64,000 nucleotides of DNA from Megalonaias nervosa (lineage: Eukaryota; Mollusca; Bivalvia; Unionida; Unionidae). Position numbers and translations under genes: made by a program. This document shows, one piece after another, positions 33,350 to 44,739 of this stretch. The notes beneath the pieces are model-generated. The model searched no databases and was not told the origin of the DNA. It worked only from the letters and a program-made list of their open reading frames with translations. How positions within the stretch are numbered: the stretch's first letter is position 1; every line of letters begins with the position of its first letter. The DNA lies in the NCBI GenBank assembly GCA_016617855.1, contig JAECUM010003187.1:1-64000 (forward strand), written 5' to 3'.

Positions 33350-34680
33350 TCTAGTTGGTCATAAATGAAAATGGTACCAGTTGTACATCAATATGGCCAC
33401 CATAGTAGTCATCTTGAAATCTTGTTGTCACCGCTCCTCCTGAACGGATGATCCTATCAACATGGGGTATGGATGGTCCTATCAACATGGGGTTTGGATG
33501 GTCCTATCAACATGGGGTATGGATGGTCCTATCAAGATGGGGTATGGATGGTCCTATCAGCATGGGGTATGGATGGTCCTATCAACATGGGATATGTATG
33601 GTCCTATCAGCATGGGGTATGGATGGTCCTATCAACATGGGGTATGGATGGTCCTATTAACATGGGGTATGGATGGTCATATCAACATGGGGTGTGGATG
33701 GTCATATCAACATGGGACATGGGGTGTGGATGGTCCTATCAACATGGGGTATGGATGGTCCTGTCAACATGGGGTATGGATGGTCCTATCAGCATGGGGT
33801 GTGGATGGTCATATCAGCATGGGGTGTGGATGGTCATATCAACATGGGGTATGGATGGTCCTATCAACATCAGATTTTTCAAAAAGAATTATCACAATGT
33901 CTAGTTGGTCCTTTATGAAAATGGTGCGAATGTGACATTCAATATGGCCACAACAGCAGCCATCTTGAAAATCTTGTTATTGCTAGTGATGAATGTCAAG
34001 TTATATTAACATGAGGTATTCACCAGCTCTATAGTTGGTCTTAAATGAAAATGGTGCTGATCTGATCCAGTATGTCCACCACATCAGTCATCTTGAAAAT
34101 TCAGCTATTGCTACTCCTGAATGGATGCTCACATCAAGATAGGATTTTCACTAAAAAGAATTCTTATGATGTGTGGTTGGTCCTGAATGAAAATGGTGCT
34201 ACTTGCATATCCATTATGGCCACCATTGGCTATCTTGAAAATCTTGTTATTACTACTCTTGAATGATGGTCATATCAACACAAGGTTTTCATTGAAAGAT
34301 GTCATATGGTGTCATGGTTGTAAATGAAAATGATGCCAATCTGATTTCCAATATGGCCATCATGAAAATCATGTTATCACAACATCTAGATGGCTGATTA
34401 TTTCAATATTGTACTTCCCCCAAAAGTCTCCTAATGATGTCTAGCTGATCCCAAATGGAAATGATGCCAATCTGATATCCAATATGGCAGCCATGTTGAA
34501 CATATTGTTCTTGTTACTCCTCAAAATGGGAAGTCATCAAATGGTGTTTTAATTCAGAGTTCTCATATGGGCTAGTTGGTTTTAAATTATAATGACGCCA
34601 ATCTTTCATCCAATATGTCCACCACAGCTGCCAATTTCAAAATTTTGTTATTGCTGAAGAATATTATTATCTGTGATGTT
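33350..34680. repeat. Degenerate tandem array, ~128-146-bp period
   Basis: The phrase AAATGAAAATGGTGC, followed by CAATATGGCCACCA, CATCTTGAAAATCTTGTTATTGCTACTCCTGAATGG and CATATCAACA, recurs at 33359, 33905, 34033, 34179, 34321, 34449 and 34577. The spacing between the later starts is 128, 146, 142, 128 and 128 bp. The first unit contains the 25-bp minisatellite expansion. Confidence 0.85.
33461..33867. repeat. 25-bp minisatellite, 16 units
   Basis: Sixteen near-identical units of CATGGGGTATGGATGGTCCT plus ATCAA; one unit carries an extra 7 bp. The flanking ~140-bp array contains GAATGGATGGTCATATCAAC, so the minisatellite is an amplified piece of that unit. Because 25 is not a multiple of three and the unit has no + strand stop in any frame, three long overlapping ORFs appear. 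They are not evidence of a protein. Confidence 0.97.
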
Positions 34681-34899
34681 TTCAATACTCAGCAGTTACA
34701 AGGAAGAAATGTTCTTATTTTGAATCCCTCAAAATTTGTTCTGAACAGAGCATCAGTCTCATCAAAGGACTCTTGTTTTATGCTTTTGTGTGAAAGTTTA
34801 AGCATGAACATACAAAAAATATGGTCTTGTCACTGGCAAGTCTTAAAGATCACTGGTTTCTCTTTCACATTAAGTAACTGATGGTGTTTTGACTCTAGT

Positions 34900-37079
34900 T
34901 GCTAGCATGGACAATTTGTTTAATAATTCTCATTTCATTTATTCCTGCAAGCATTAATTAATTTTGCTCTTCTCCATGTTCTTTTGAGGGAAATAAGGGC
35001 TACATGTTGAGTATCATGAATCTATCTAGTACCCAACTGTTTGCATAGTCGGGCGTGTTTGCAGTAAAATGACAGCATATGGGAATTTTTTTTATTTAAA
35101 CCCCAAATGTTTGAGTTTTAATTGGAGGGCTTAAAATAGAGTCAGAAATTCATGTCGATTGTATAATGTCTCAATTTACATTATAGTACTATAGCATTCA
35201 GTTAACTGTGTTGGGTTTAAGGTGAAGAGTACAGGAGAAATGAATGACCAGTTACCATTTGCTTATAATGCAGCCATATGTTGAACCTGGTACCACATAT
35301 CAAGTTCCAAGTGATTGTGTTAGCACTTGATGTTTGTAAATTGCCTTCACTTGACAAGAACTTCTTTTTCTGGACATGTGTCTTGGATCCGTTAATGAAT
35401 TAATTCAGAATTGATGAGAATTTGACACATGCTTTTCAAAATTGTATTACATGCTGGATTTGGCATTCAATACTGGCATTTTAACTAAATCTATTGCACC
35501 CCAGACCGGAACTATTTAGGTGTTTCAATGATGTCCACATGTCAACATTTTCATTACAAAATTTAACTTTTGATAAATTCCAATTTGCTTTGCACATTCT
35601 TTCACCTGTTCACATTGTGTAGCTAAAGATACTTAAAAAGCATAATAAAAGGGGGAAATAACTCATTAATTTGTGGATAAATACATCTCTGGCTGTTTGC
35701 CTCTATATATATCAGTGTCATACCAAAATCATTTTTTTTCAGCCACTTCTCAACAAAGTATATAGTTTTGTCTATGTCTTTACATCTATTGAATTTGGTG
35801 CATTTATTCTGTATCTGACAATCCTGGCATATGTAATTATAGATTACTGCATTTGTATGGGAAAATATGAACAAGTTTTTTGTGAGTAATACTGTACAAG
35901 CTTGGGTGTGCAGTATTAATCTGAAAAAAATGAGTTCATATTTTCCCAAACAAATGCAGTAACTTTTTTATTATAATAGTCATGTTGTTATTCTACCTAA
36001 GGATTAATAATTAAAAAAAACAAGCATTAAGAAACAAAGTAACTGAATTTAAGCTATATTCCGAAATAAATACACAACCGTGCATTCATCAATACACAGT
36101 AGCAATATTAATGCGCACATAGCACTGCCCAGTTGACCTTTGTACTTTGTCATGCACTTGACATTAGTTTTAAAAAGAAATGTTGTTTTGGTCTACATGA
36201 AATTTAGAGTCATATTGTGAATGAATGTGCAGTACAACAACTTTTCCAGTTGGTCTGGAATGGATAGATTTTGTTTTTCTGTCGATACTACTCAATTCTG
36301 CTTTTCAACAAATTTATTAGCTGTGTCAATTCCATATGAAGTACATGTGATTTGAGCAGGGAGGGACCCGCCTTGATTGTTTCTGTACTGTCATTGTTTG
36401 AAAGTATCATGTGGCAAAAATAAGAACTCTTTCAATTGATATTATCAAAAAGATGCTATGGAATATCATGTTTATTTAATTTTGAGTACAGTAAGGAGAA
36501 TGTGACTGCAGTGGAAATGTAGTTGAAATTACATTACAATTTCACAGTGTCACATAGCTCATATAATTCAGATTTCAGAACTAAGAAAATACATTTTGAG
36601 GAAATTCAAGATGCAAAAATGTAAGTATATTTTTTGCCATTCTTATTACCAGCTAAGGAAGACATGTTTATGCCCTGTCACTTGCATGCTCTTTGCAGGG
36701 CCCCCAGCTATGTAATGATTTCTATCACTAGCCTAATCTGAAACACTGCATCAAGCACTTTAATGTGGAAAATTGCAAAGCAGCTGGTGTGTGACAGTCC
36801 GGTCAGGAAAATAAGAATCTGTCTTGTTTTATTGGCCTCGAGGCCCTTACTTTTCTACCAAATCCTTAAGTTTCATTTTTATCTTGAATTCCATACTCTG
36901 ACTTGTAAATTCTTTGATAGATATGTGATAGTAACTGGCCTAAATATGCTTTTCTGTGCCATTTTCATAGACCTCAGAGAGCACTGGTCAGTCTGAACCA
37001 TTCCATTTGCGAAAAGCTACAAACATTTCTCCTAAATAACTTATTAAATGATTTGAATGGTATTTTCAATACTGCATCT
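34900..37079. other. Unassigned intergenic sequence around the hairpin
   Basis: AT-rich and without exon-like segments I can support, apart from the foldback at 35844-35962. Confidence 0.3.
35844..35962. repeat. 119-bp near-palindrome (hairpin)
   Basis: The left arm TTACTGCATTTGTATGGG then AAAATATGAAC pairs with the right arm GTTCATATTTT then CCCAAACAAATGCAGTAA. Pairing continues inward through AGTATTA/TAATACT-type sequence to a short loop near 35903. Arms are about 55 bases. This is probably a foldback MITE; a small-RNA precursor is a less likely alternative. Confidence 0.75.
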
Positions 37080-37277
37080 CTAACGTTTGTTGTGGACATT
37101 GTGAATATCACGTTCATTCATTTGCTTGTTTGAAAGTTTCATTTCTAACTCAGTAAACTCGTCCACATTGTTCACTTTATCATGTCTACTTTCAAATAGA
37201 CGAAACAGCTTCTTTAGTTCATCCACAAACAAAACTAATAAGCCAAAAGCTTCAGCATCTGCTACATAAGCGTACAT
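37080..37277 (-). CDS. Possible small ORF or exon, unidentified
   Basis: This 65-codon frame on the - strand has a composition more like real protein than its surroundings: charged, with few homopolymers, including VADAEAFGLLVLFVDELKKL and KMNERDIHNV-like helical stretches. It begins MYAYVADAEAF and ends HNKR-stop. I do not recognise it. There is no clear acceptor, poly-A signal or partner exon nearby, so it may be a chance ORF or a fragment of a mobile element. Confidence 0.2.
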   Translation of the reverse strand: MYAYVADAEAFGLLVLFVDELKKLFRLFESRHDKVNNVDEFTELEMKLSNKQMNERDIHNVHNKR

Positions 37278-37279
37278 GG

Positions 37280-39480
37280 TTTACAATCAAAGTATTTCCT
37301 AATACATGATACTATTTTTAGACACGTGTTGTGCAATATGAAGCCATTAAGTTTGGAAAAACACTGCATGATTCTGAAGATGTAAAAGTTAACAGAGAAA
37401 AGAATGAGCATATAATAAAGATACATATTGTGCAAATAATCTAATGTTAAAGTAATTGGAGATAATCAAGGCCCCATAGGATGTGATCTAGATGTCTTAA
37501 ATTACATACCCAAGCAAGGACAATGCATACTATTTACAGTTCAGTGTTTGCAACATGGAGTTGCATAGGCAGTAATCCAAACAGTTCCTGTATTCCTCTT
37601 GCACATGCATTTCTGACAGTGAAGATACACCAGGTACTATATAGAAGTGGTTTCTTCACTTTGACCAAAGCAAATCATAATGGGCTTGACAATGACCGAC
37701 TCTCTGAGATGTGATTTAGAAGTTTTCATTCTTCAATTCATCTATTTTGGAAGCTGAAAATATACCAAAGTCGATGACATCCTATAGTCAATACAGCATT
37801 CATGATTCAGTGTCCTATTTCTGCCAAAGTGATTAGTCTTTGGTTTCGAAATTAATACAGTACTGTATATAAATTTCACTTTAATTATTTTGACATCTAC
37901 CACACCTATCTTCAACCTACCTTATTAAAATATCACCTGATCCCAGTGTGATTCATGAACACAGATTTTGTCTAAAACTACCTTGAAAAGACTGATCTTT
38001 AAGGCTTATTAAATTATGATGTTTGAGAGATACTCTTGTCTACTCTCTGAGAAGAACAAGAAAAAAGAGACCAACTCTAGACTATGGGAAAGTAATGACC
38101 ATATGATTATGACCATTAATGAAAATCTCAACAAGTCTGAAGAATAATCAGTAAAACAGCTTTTAATCAGCATTTCATAACTGTTAAATGAATAAATCAA
38201 TGAAAAATGTACAGAAATTTAACAACGATACAATGAATGAAAAATTTACAAAAGAATGATAACAAATATGCATCTTTCAAGTAGTTCTGCATATGGTTAT
38301 GCAAATATAAACTCAAATAAATATCTGCTGCAACTGTCATAAAAATGATGAATTCCCCATCATTGATGCATATGCTGTGAAAAGAACTTTTTTTTTGTTT
38401 GAAAGTTCTGGCTCTGTAAGAATTAAATGTTGGGTATTTTGGGTTAGAAGGCTTTTGCAAATAATTAAATACATGTGGTGGGGAAATCATAAGTATTCAA
38501 TATTGTCCATACTGGACTGGTCTAACTAGGCTTGAAGGGTTGGTGGAGGTAGAGTAATTCAAGAACAAAAATGACCTCACCCAACCCTCAACTTTATATG
38601 ATCCCCATTTATCTGATAAGCCTATGCTTGATGGCTCTGCCCCCAATAAGTTTATTATAGGAGAAACAGTCAAATTCTGAAATGTCCTAACTTGAGGTAA
38701 AGGGATAAATTCCCTTCTGCTAATAATAGGCAATAAACACAGTTTCTGTAACACAGCATAAGAATGATTTCCATATCAACAGGCTATAAATTTGGATTCT
38801 ATAACAATAGATTAAGGTTGGTTACTATTTTGGAAGTCTCAAGTTTAATTTGTACTGGTTCACAAAGCCAATGATTTATCCTTAAGTACAATACATTTAA
38901 AAAAAATTCTTATGTGCAGTTTAATAACTGCTTTTATGAGCCTTTGCAGCAAAATATTTCAATGATTTAAGTGTAATAAATTTCAATTGCAACAAATACA
39001 AATTTACAACTGGAAGGTAGGTGGTTCTGAAAGCATATTTCTCCCCATCCGACCTTATGTCACCCTCTAAGTTTTGAAAACTGGGTCATGGCCACCAGAA
39101 TCTAATCAAGTCTTGGGGAAATTCATAGTGCATTTGCATGTCAAATATCAAATTTGTTCCAATTTGTTCAAAGAACATTGGAAATGGGGTCATCTGACAT
39201 TCCATTTCTAAACTCAAAATGTAAAGCTGTGTCCTTTTTGGTCAGGGTCACAAGAACCTGATCTGGTCTTAAGACCATCTCAAAATATCTAAATAATTAT
39301 CCATTTAAGTCTTGATTAGTTCAATAGTTGCCAAGATACCTTGCTTAAGAACTCAGTAGGGCAGACATACAGACAGCACAAAAGCAAAGACACCCTCCCA
39401 CCTCTTGAGTGGTGACATAATTCATAAATTTTATATCATCTAACATAATACAATGACGTTTTGTTCAATATACAACTTAT
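37280..39480. other. Unassigned intergenic sequence
   Basis: Nothing gene-like. Around 39030-39400 there is low-grade repetition with a 'gggtcatggccaccagaatctgatctggtctt' flavour that may be a decayed dispersed repeat. Confidence 0.25.
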
Positions 39481-39489
39481 GGAACTTCA

Positions 39490-39490
<1 letters not shown>

Positions 39491-39571
<81 letters not shown>

Positions 39572-39597
39572 CTGTGTATGTGTGTGTCTGTGTGTGT
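39491..39597. repeat. Compound (TA)n-(TG)n microsatellite
   Basis: About 35 TA units followed by interrupted TG units. Confidence 0.95.
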
Positions 39598-39876
39598 AAC
39601 TCTGATGCATGGCATGATAGTAAATAAATGTATCATTACAGGAGTAGGTACTTACTATAAGGCCTCTATTTGGCCCAAAAATTCAAAATTGTCAAAAACA
39701 TCATTGACCTAACAATACCATGGCAAAAAATGTATCAAGATTTGAAAAACTTAAAATTACAATTGATTTTTAAAAATCATCTGATATGGCATCATAGGCA
39801 TATGCTCATGATATCACATTTTGCTATAAAATAGCCATTTTGTTCTAAAATTGGAGCTATTTTAAAAACAAATTAT

Positions 39877-39986
39877 TATGTGGTCCACACGTGGCAACCA
39901 ATTTTGTATTTTTACAGAATATAAAGGTATGCAAAAATAACCTTTTACTAGAATATCATTTTGGTTGCTATATGTGGACCATGTGA
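39877..39986. repeat. ~110-bp inverted repeat
   Basis: The left arm TATGTGGTCCACACGTGGCA then ACCAATTTTG is mirrored by CATTTTGGTTGCTATATGTG then GACCATGTG, with about 48 bp between arms. This is a foldback MITE-like structure. Confidence 0.65.
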
Positions 39987-39989
39987 AAA

Positions 39990-42900
39990 TGATAAAAGTT
40001 TATTTATTTATTAAAAGTATGCATTTATTGGTGCCTTGCATCTCTACAACAGTCAAGTACATTTAAACTGATGTTTAATGAACACATAAAACAATTTTGA
40101 CATACACCACAACAATTTTACTACGAGGATCTAAAGGAGAATTGAATGATAATAGAAATAATAATACAGTGTATCTTTATCCTTACCGTGATCATTTTAA
40201 ATAGCATTTATTGTTTTAATTCGTTTAGTCAGCTATATGAATCCACAATCTTGAACTCTGACAAGTGATATTACACATGCAAGCTAAGAAAGTACTGAAA
40301 TCAGCAATGAACAAATTTAAAATGCAATATGTATTAGTATTATTATTCACTGTTTCCCATTTGATAAAATACTTAAGTACACCACTTCACAGTATCCTTT
40401 GTGGAAAATTAGATTTGTGTCTCCAGATGACAATAAAATGGAAACAATAAAACTAAATGCAGTAGTTACCAATGAAGTATTTAGTGAAAAAAGGGATTAT
40501 ATTGCAGTGTCATGAATTTTAATCTACTTGTAGTACACAGACATATATATTTTTTCTTTTGCAGGGAGAAGAGAATTTTTAGGAAATAATTGATCTTACC
40601 CAAAAGAACCAAACACAGCAAGTAGCTATCTAATAATTTGCCTCTCCTGATTTTAAGGACTCCTCGATGTGTAGAGGTAAAGTTCATGATTGCTTCCAAC
40701 TAACACTAAATTGTAAATCAGCAGTTCTTGGCTCCTAGGAAGCACAATTTTTTTTTCTTTATCGATTTATAGACATATAAATAAGTTTTCTTGTGTGTTT
40801 TCTGTCAGTCATTTAAGTTTGTTACTCTTGCACTATTTATTTAATTTTGTCATTCTGTCTGTTTCCTTCTATCCAAAGATTCACGTTAGTTTAAAATAGC
40901 AAGTAATTTGTTTTTAAATACCTACATACTGCTATTTCACACTAGTTGCTTACATATGTCATTATCTAGTTCATTATTGTTTATCATGTGTGTGTATATG
41001 AGTGAGAGAGAGAAGCAATAAGGGTGGCCATATCGAGAAAAAGAAAACTGAAGGGGATGTAGCCTTTTGGGGTCTTTTACATCCTTGCCAGTGTTCAGTT
41101 GCTGGATTTTTATATACCTGTCTTCTTTTATATTGTAACTTAAAATGTATATGCGTGTTGTATATAATCTTGTGGATTGTCAGAATCAGGCGAGACGGTC
41201 TACAATAGGTTTTTAAATCAAATTATAAATGAACAGTTTGATTACTGACAGAAAAGTTTCATTTTCTTGGAGTAAACAACTTCTTTTAAAAATTCTCACT
41301 GACCCCGGACTCTTTGCATACATGTGTGTGCACGTGTTCAGCCTGGTACATACACGTGAATGTATATAAATTCTTCTTATGCATAAACTCCACATTCATG
41401 TACAATCATGTAAAACATTTTGGACATTTTTCACACCAGAGATTTTGCCGATTTTCCTGTATAATTGTTTGTTCTAACATTAATATATAAATGGTGTACA
41501 TCTTTTCAAGGTTTAGTTCTATGTTTACATGCCTACAAAAAGACAAATATTACCAATGTCAACTTGAAATTCAATGCCATATGATCTTTTTTTATTCGAA
41601 TTACAAGGTTCAGGAATACAAACTTCATAAAGAATAAATCCTGTGGTATGTATCTGGATTTTATAATAGACCACACTTAATTACAGGTCATTTGATTGAA
41701 AAAATGAAAACAATGGGGAAATAAATGCAATAATATGGCATGATTTTCTACAAAAATAAAATCTAGAGCCATTTCAAAATTATATGAACCACTGAATAAA
41801 CATGGGCTTAAAGGATAAATACCATGTATTTAGAGAAAATTTATAAGATATAACGTTGAATTCTAAATGGTATGCCACAGTAATGATGTCATGATAAGAT
41901 CATATGTAGGGGGGAGCACTGTGCACTGGAACAATTACATTTGTATTAATCTGTCTTACTGTAAATTTTGCTTCTTTCACACCATCAATTCTGGAGACCC
42001 ATTTGTTATATAATAAAAAAACCAACCAATGCCTGTTCACTCATTGCCTTGACAATCGGTGAAGTAATAAAACTGCTAAATATGTTGAATGAGCACCTCA
42101 CATGCTGTATAGTAAAGTTATTGTACTTTCTCATAAAATTTATGGAATTGTATCATATTTTAAGATAAATCATCAACATAAGGAATATTTCTGTGCGAAT
42201 TATAGATAACATAAACTAAGCTTTGCCCCTGAAAAAATTCATAAACTGCTTTTGTTGCTGACGTTTTGAGCATTTTTAATTATTCTCAATACAGTATCAA
42301 CATCTGGCTATTATAAATGTATGCACCACATTTACTTGAGTGAAAATGAACAACAAATACATAAATTTCCTTTTCTGAGGCTATTCTGGCAAGAATATGA
42401 CAGAAAATCAGAGCAAAACATATTATGATCCGACAGTTTTCAATGTAAACAAAAACAGGTGTCAGAGGTAATCAAATGAACCTAATGGTGATATATACAT
42501 CATATTTATACAGTGTTTCAAAAGAAAAGTCAACTTTTATAAGTCTTATCATTGACTCTTATGCACACTGCATGCAAATGCACAATTTATGGTGTATATA
42601 TTTTTTTTTACCAAAATGCATCATAGAAGCATTTTAGCCTATATATCTATAATGCAGGAACATAGGCACCACAATGGAGAAGAAAACCATAGGCAATTTA
42701 ATTGTCAATTTCTTTTATTAAAAGTAGTCCTGGTTACAAATCAATACATATTTAAGGAAGAGAGAGGGGCATATTTTGTCTGTATAAGTTTCATCTGGAT
42801 CTGATTATAGGCCAAAACTGATTCTTACAACACCGACCCCTTTGTTAATGATGAATACTGAAAATCATTTCTACACTAAAAATATAGTTTACTACATCAC

Positions 42901-43069
42901 AAGTAAAAGCTGCAACTTTTTAAAAATGGAAACACTTTTTGTCAGTCTCCTAGATTTAAACATCTAGGGATCACACATCTCTACACAAAAATATGACATA
43001 GAAGAAAAGAATCGCTTGAATCGAGTGTAAAACAAAAATATTTCGTTGAATTGATGAAAATAGTTGTTA
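39990..43069. other. Unassigned intergenic sequence
   Basis: AT-rich, with many short ORFs below 75 codons. None has a recognisable motif or splice context. Confidence 0.3.
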
Positions 43070-43252
43070 GGGCTGTCCATTAAAACATGGGACCCAGGGA
43101 AGACACTTTTAAAGTGGGGTAGTCATCCACAGATACAATTTAGAACTTTTTATAATTTTAACATGAACTCTGTGAAATCAAAGTACCCTGGCATATATTT
43201 TTTTTAAAAACTGCCTTCCCTGGGTGCCATGTATGTTTAAATGGAACAGCCC
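43070..43252. mobile_element. 183-bp MITE, PIF/Harbinger-like, copy 2
   Basis: Same ends as the copy at 30864-31050 (GGGCTGTCCATTAAAACAT / ATGTTTAAATGGAACAGCCC) and the same interior landmarks (CACTTTTAAAGTGGGGTA, AACTCTGTGAAAT, CTGCCTTCCCTGGG). It is flanked by exact TTA duplications (43067-43069, 43253-43255). Confidence 0.85.
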
Positions 43253-44149
43253 TTATCCGTGTTGCTATTTACTTGGACCAAACACAATTTTCTTTCTATT
43301 TTATCATCAGATGTGTGGGTTAGATATTTTCTTACTTTCTTATGGTAATGTCAACTATTTAACATTTATGCTTTGCTGCACTTGTGTATTCACATAAAGC
43401 ATACAAATACTATCACGATTCTCTTCCCTAATTCAAGATATAAAAGCACATACTTGATATTAAACAAAAGAAATTCAAAACAAAATTAAAGATCACAGTG
43501 GAATTTGTACATGTTGTTGTGTTTGATAAGTCAACATAGTACCACTGCATCAAGCAAATGACAATATGGCTGATGAAATTCTTTGGTCATACTATGAAGT
43601 CAAATGAACAAAAGTTCTTGAGTGAAAAAAGTAAAATTGATAATACACTCCAGTGACTTATGAAAATTATTTCTCTTCAAAAATCTACTAATTCACAGAT
43701 TAGCATACATTTTATTTTCTTTATGGCATGCATACCAGTAGGTAATAAAAATTACAAATTCAGCATCAACAAAATGGCCACGAATATTACATTTATAACA
43801 AAAGTGTCCAAGTCATATACATTACACTGAAATGTCAATATCAAAAGGTAACACATAAAATGCACTCGATCTGAATGGGTGTGTACATAGATTAAATGTA
43901 GAGTATTTAAACAGCTTTAGTTAAATGGTATAAATATTTTGTTTAAACTCTGGCGCCAACAGCTCTGATGTGAACCTTCATGCTTCAAATTTTAATGGCT
44001 AAAGTTTTTAAGATACAACTGATCTACAAATAGCTATGTTTTTTTCCCCCCAAATTTTAATGACTATAGAATTGAATGCACTGAAATGTCAACCCCTATC
44101 AATGTAAAATTAGGATCTCAGTTTATAAACATCAGAACCTGAACATAGA

Positions 44150-44320
44150 CACACCTCTCCCTTGTTATAATACAGAAGTTGGGGTCAATACCTGCACTCC
44201 TTTGTCTCAACAGTAGCTGTGGTCAGTAAAAGGTCTCTCCTGTTACAACACGATAGTTGTGGTCAACAAATGCTCTCTCTTGTTATAACATGATAGTTGG
44301 GGTCAATACTTGCCAACTGC
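44150..44320. repeat. ~60-bp tandem repeat, three units
   Basis: CTCTCTTGTTATAACA-GATAGTTGGGGTCAA-ACTTGC-type units occur at about 44155, 44235 and 44275, imperfect. Confidence 0.65.
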
Positions 44321-44479
44321 TTTATGAACCAGTGTTACCATCCTGCAGCAAATAATGTTTTAAAAGGATATAGACAATCAAACTAAGCTTCATGCTGTTT
44401 CTTTCAAATGATGTAGCCTTTAATAGACCAACTACAAAGGTTGAATTTTGGCCAATGGGTCTGTAGTGGTAATACGGTT

Positions 44480-44737
44480 GTTTTTGTTGTGGGATTTACT
44501 CCATTTTTCAGCACATAATAGGCTATACAGTAACTTGGCAGACAGTATATCTCATTGAGGAAGATCCCAGGAAAACCCTAGGAAGAACCAACAACCCACA
44601 GGAATCTACTGGCAAGCTTTCTCACCTATCCACATAAGTTGTGCCTGAGACTCAATCTGATGTGGACAGAGGTGAGATGTTAGTGATTTGTATGGGCGAA
44701 TGCCTTTGACCACTCAGCCACCCTGGGCCTCAGTAAT
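44480..44737 (-). mobile_element. tRNA-derived SINE, family C (- strand)
   Basis: Complete copy: on the - strand CAGGGTGGCTGAGTGGTCAA (tRNA-Leu/Ser-like A box), GATTGAGTCTCAGGC (B box), the shared body, and a CAACAAAAACAA tail. The flanks share GTAATAC (left about 44469, right about 44732), a likely target duplication. Confidence 0.85.
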
Positions 44738-44739
44738 AC

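Noticed and set aside
33461..33867. CRISPR-like array (also considered at 56037-56545 and 24252-24454)
   Set aside because: Units are contiguous with no unique spacers, and the genome is eukaryotic; these are minisatellites.
33448..33935. Three overlapping long ORFs as a repeat protein gene
   Set aside because: They exist only because the 25-bp repeat unit lacks stops; no start context, splice sites or flanking coding sequence.
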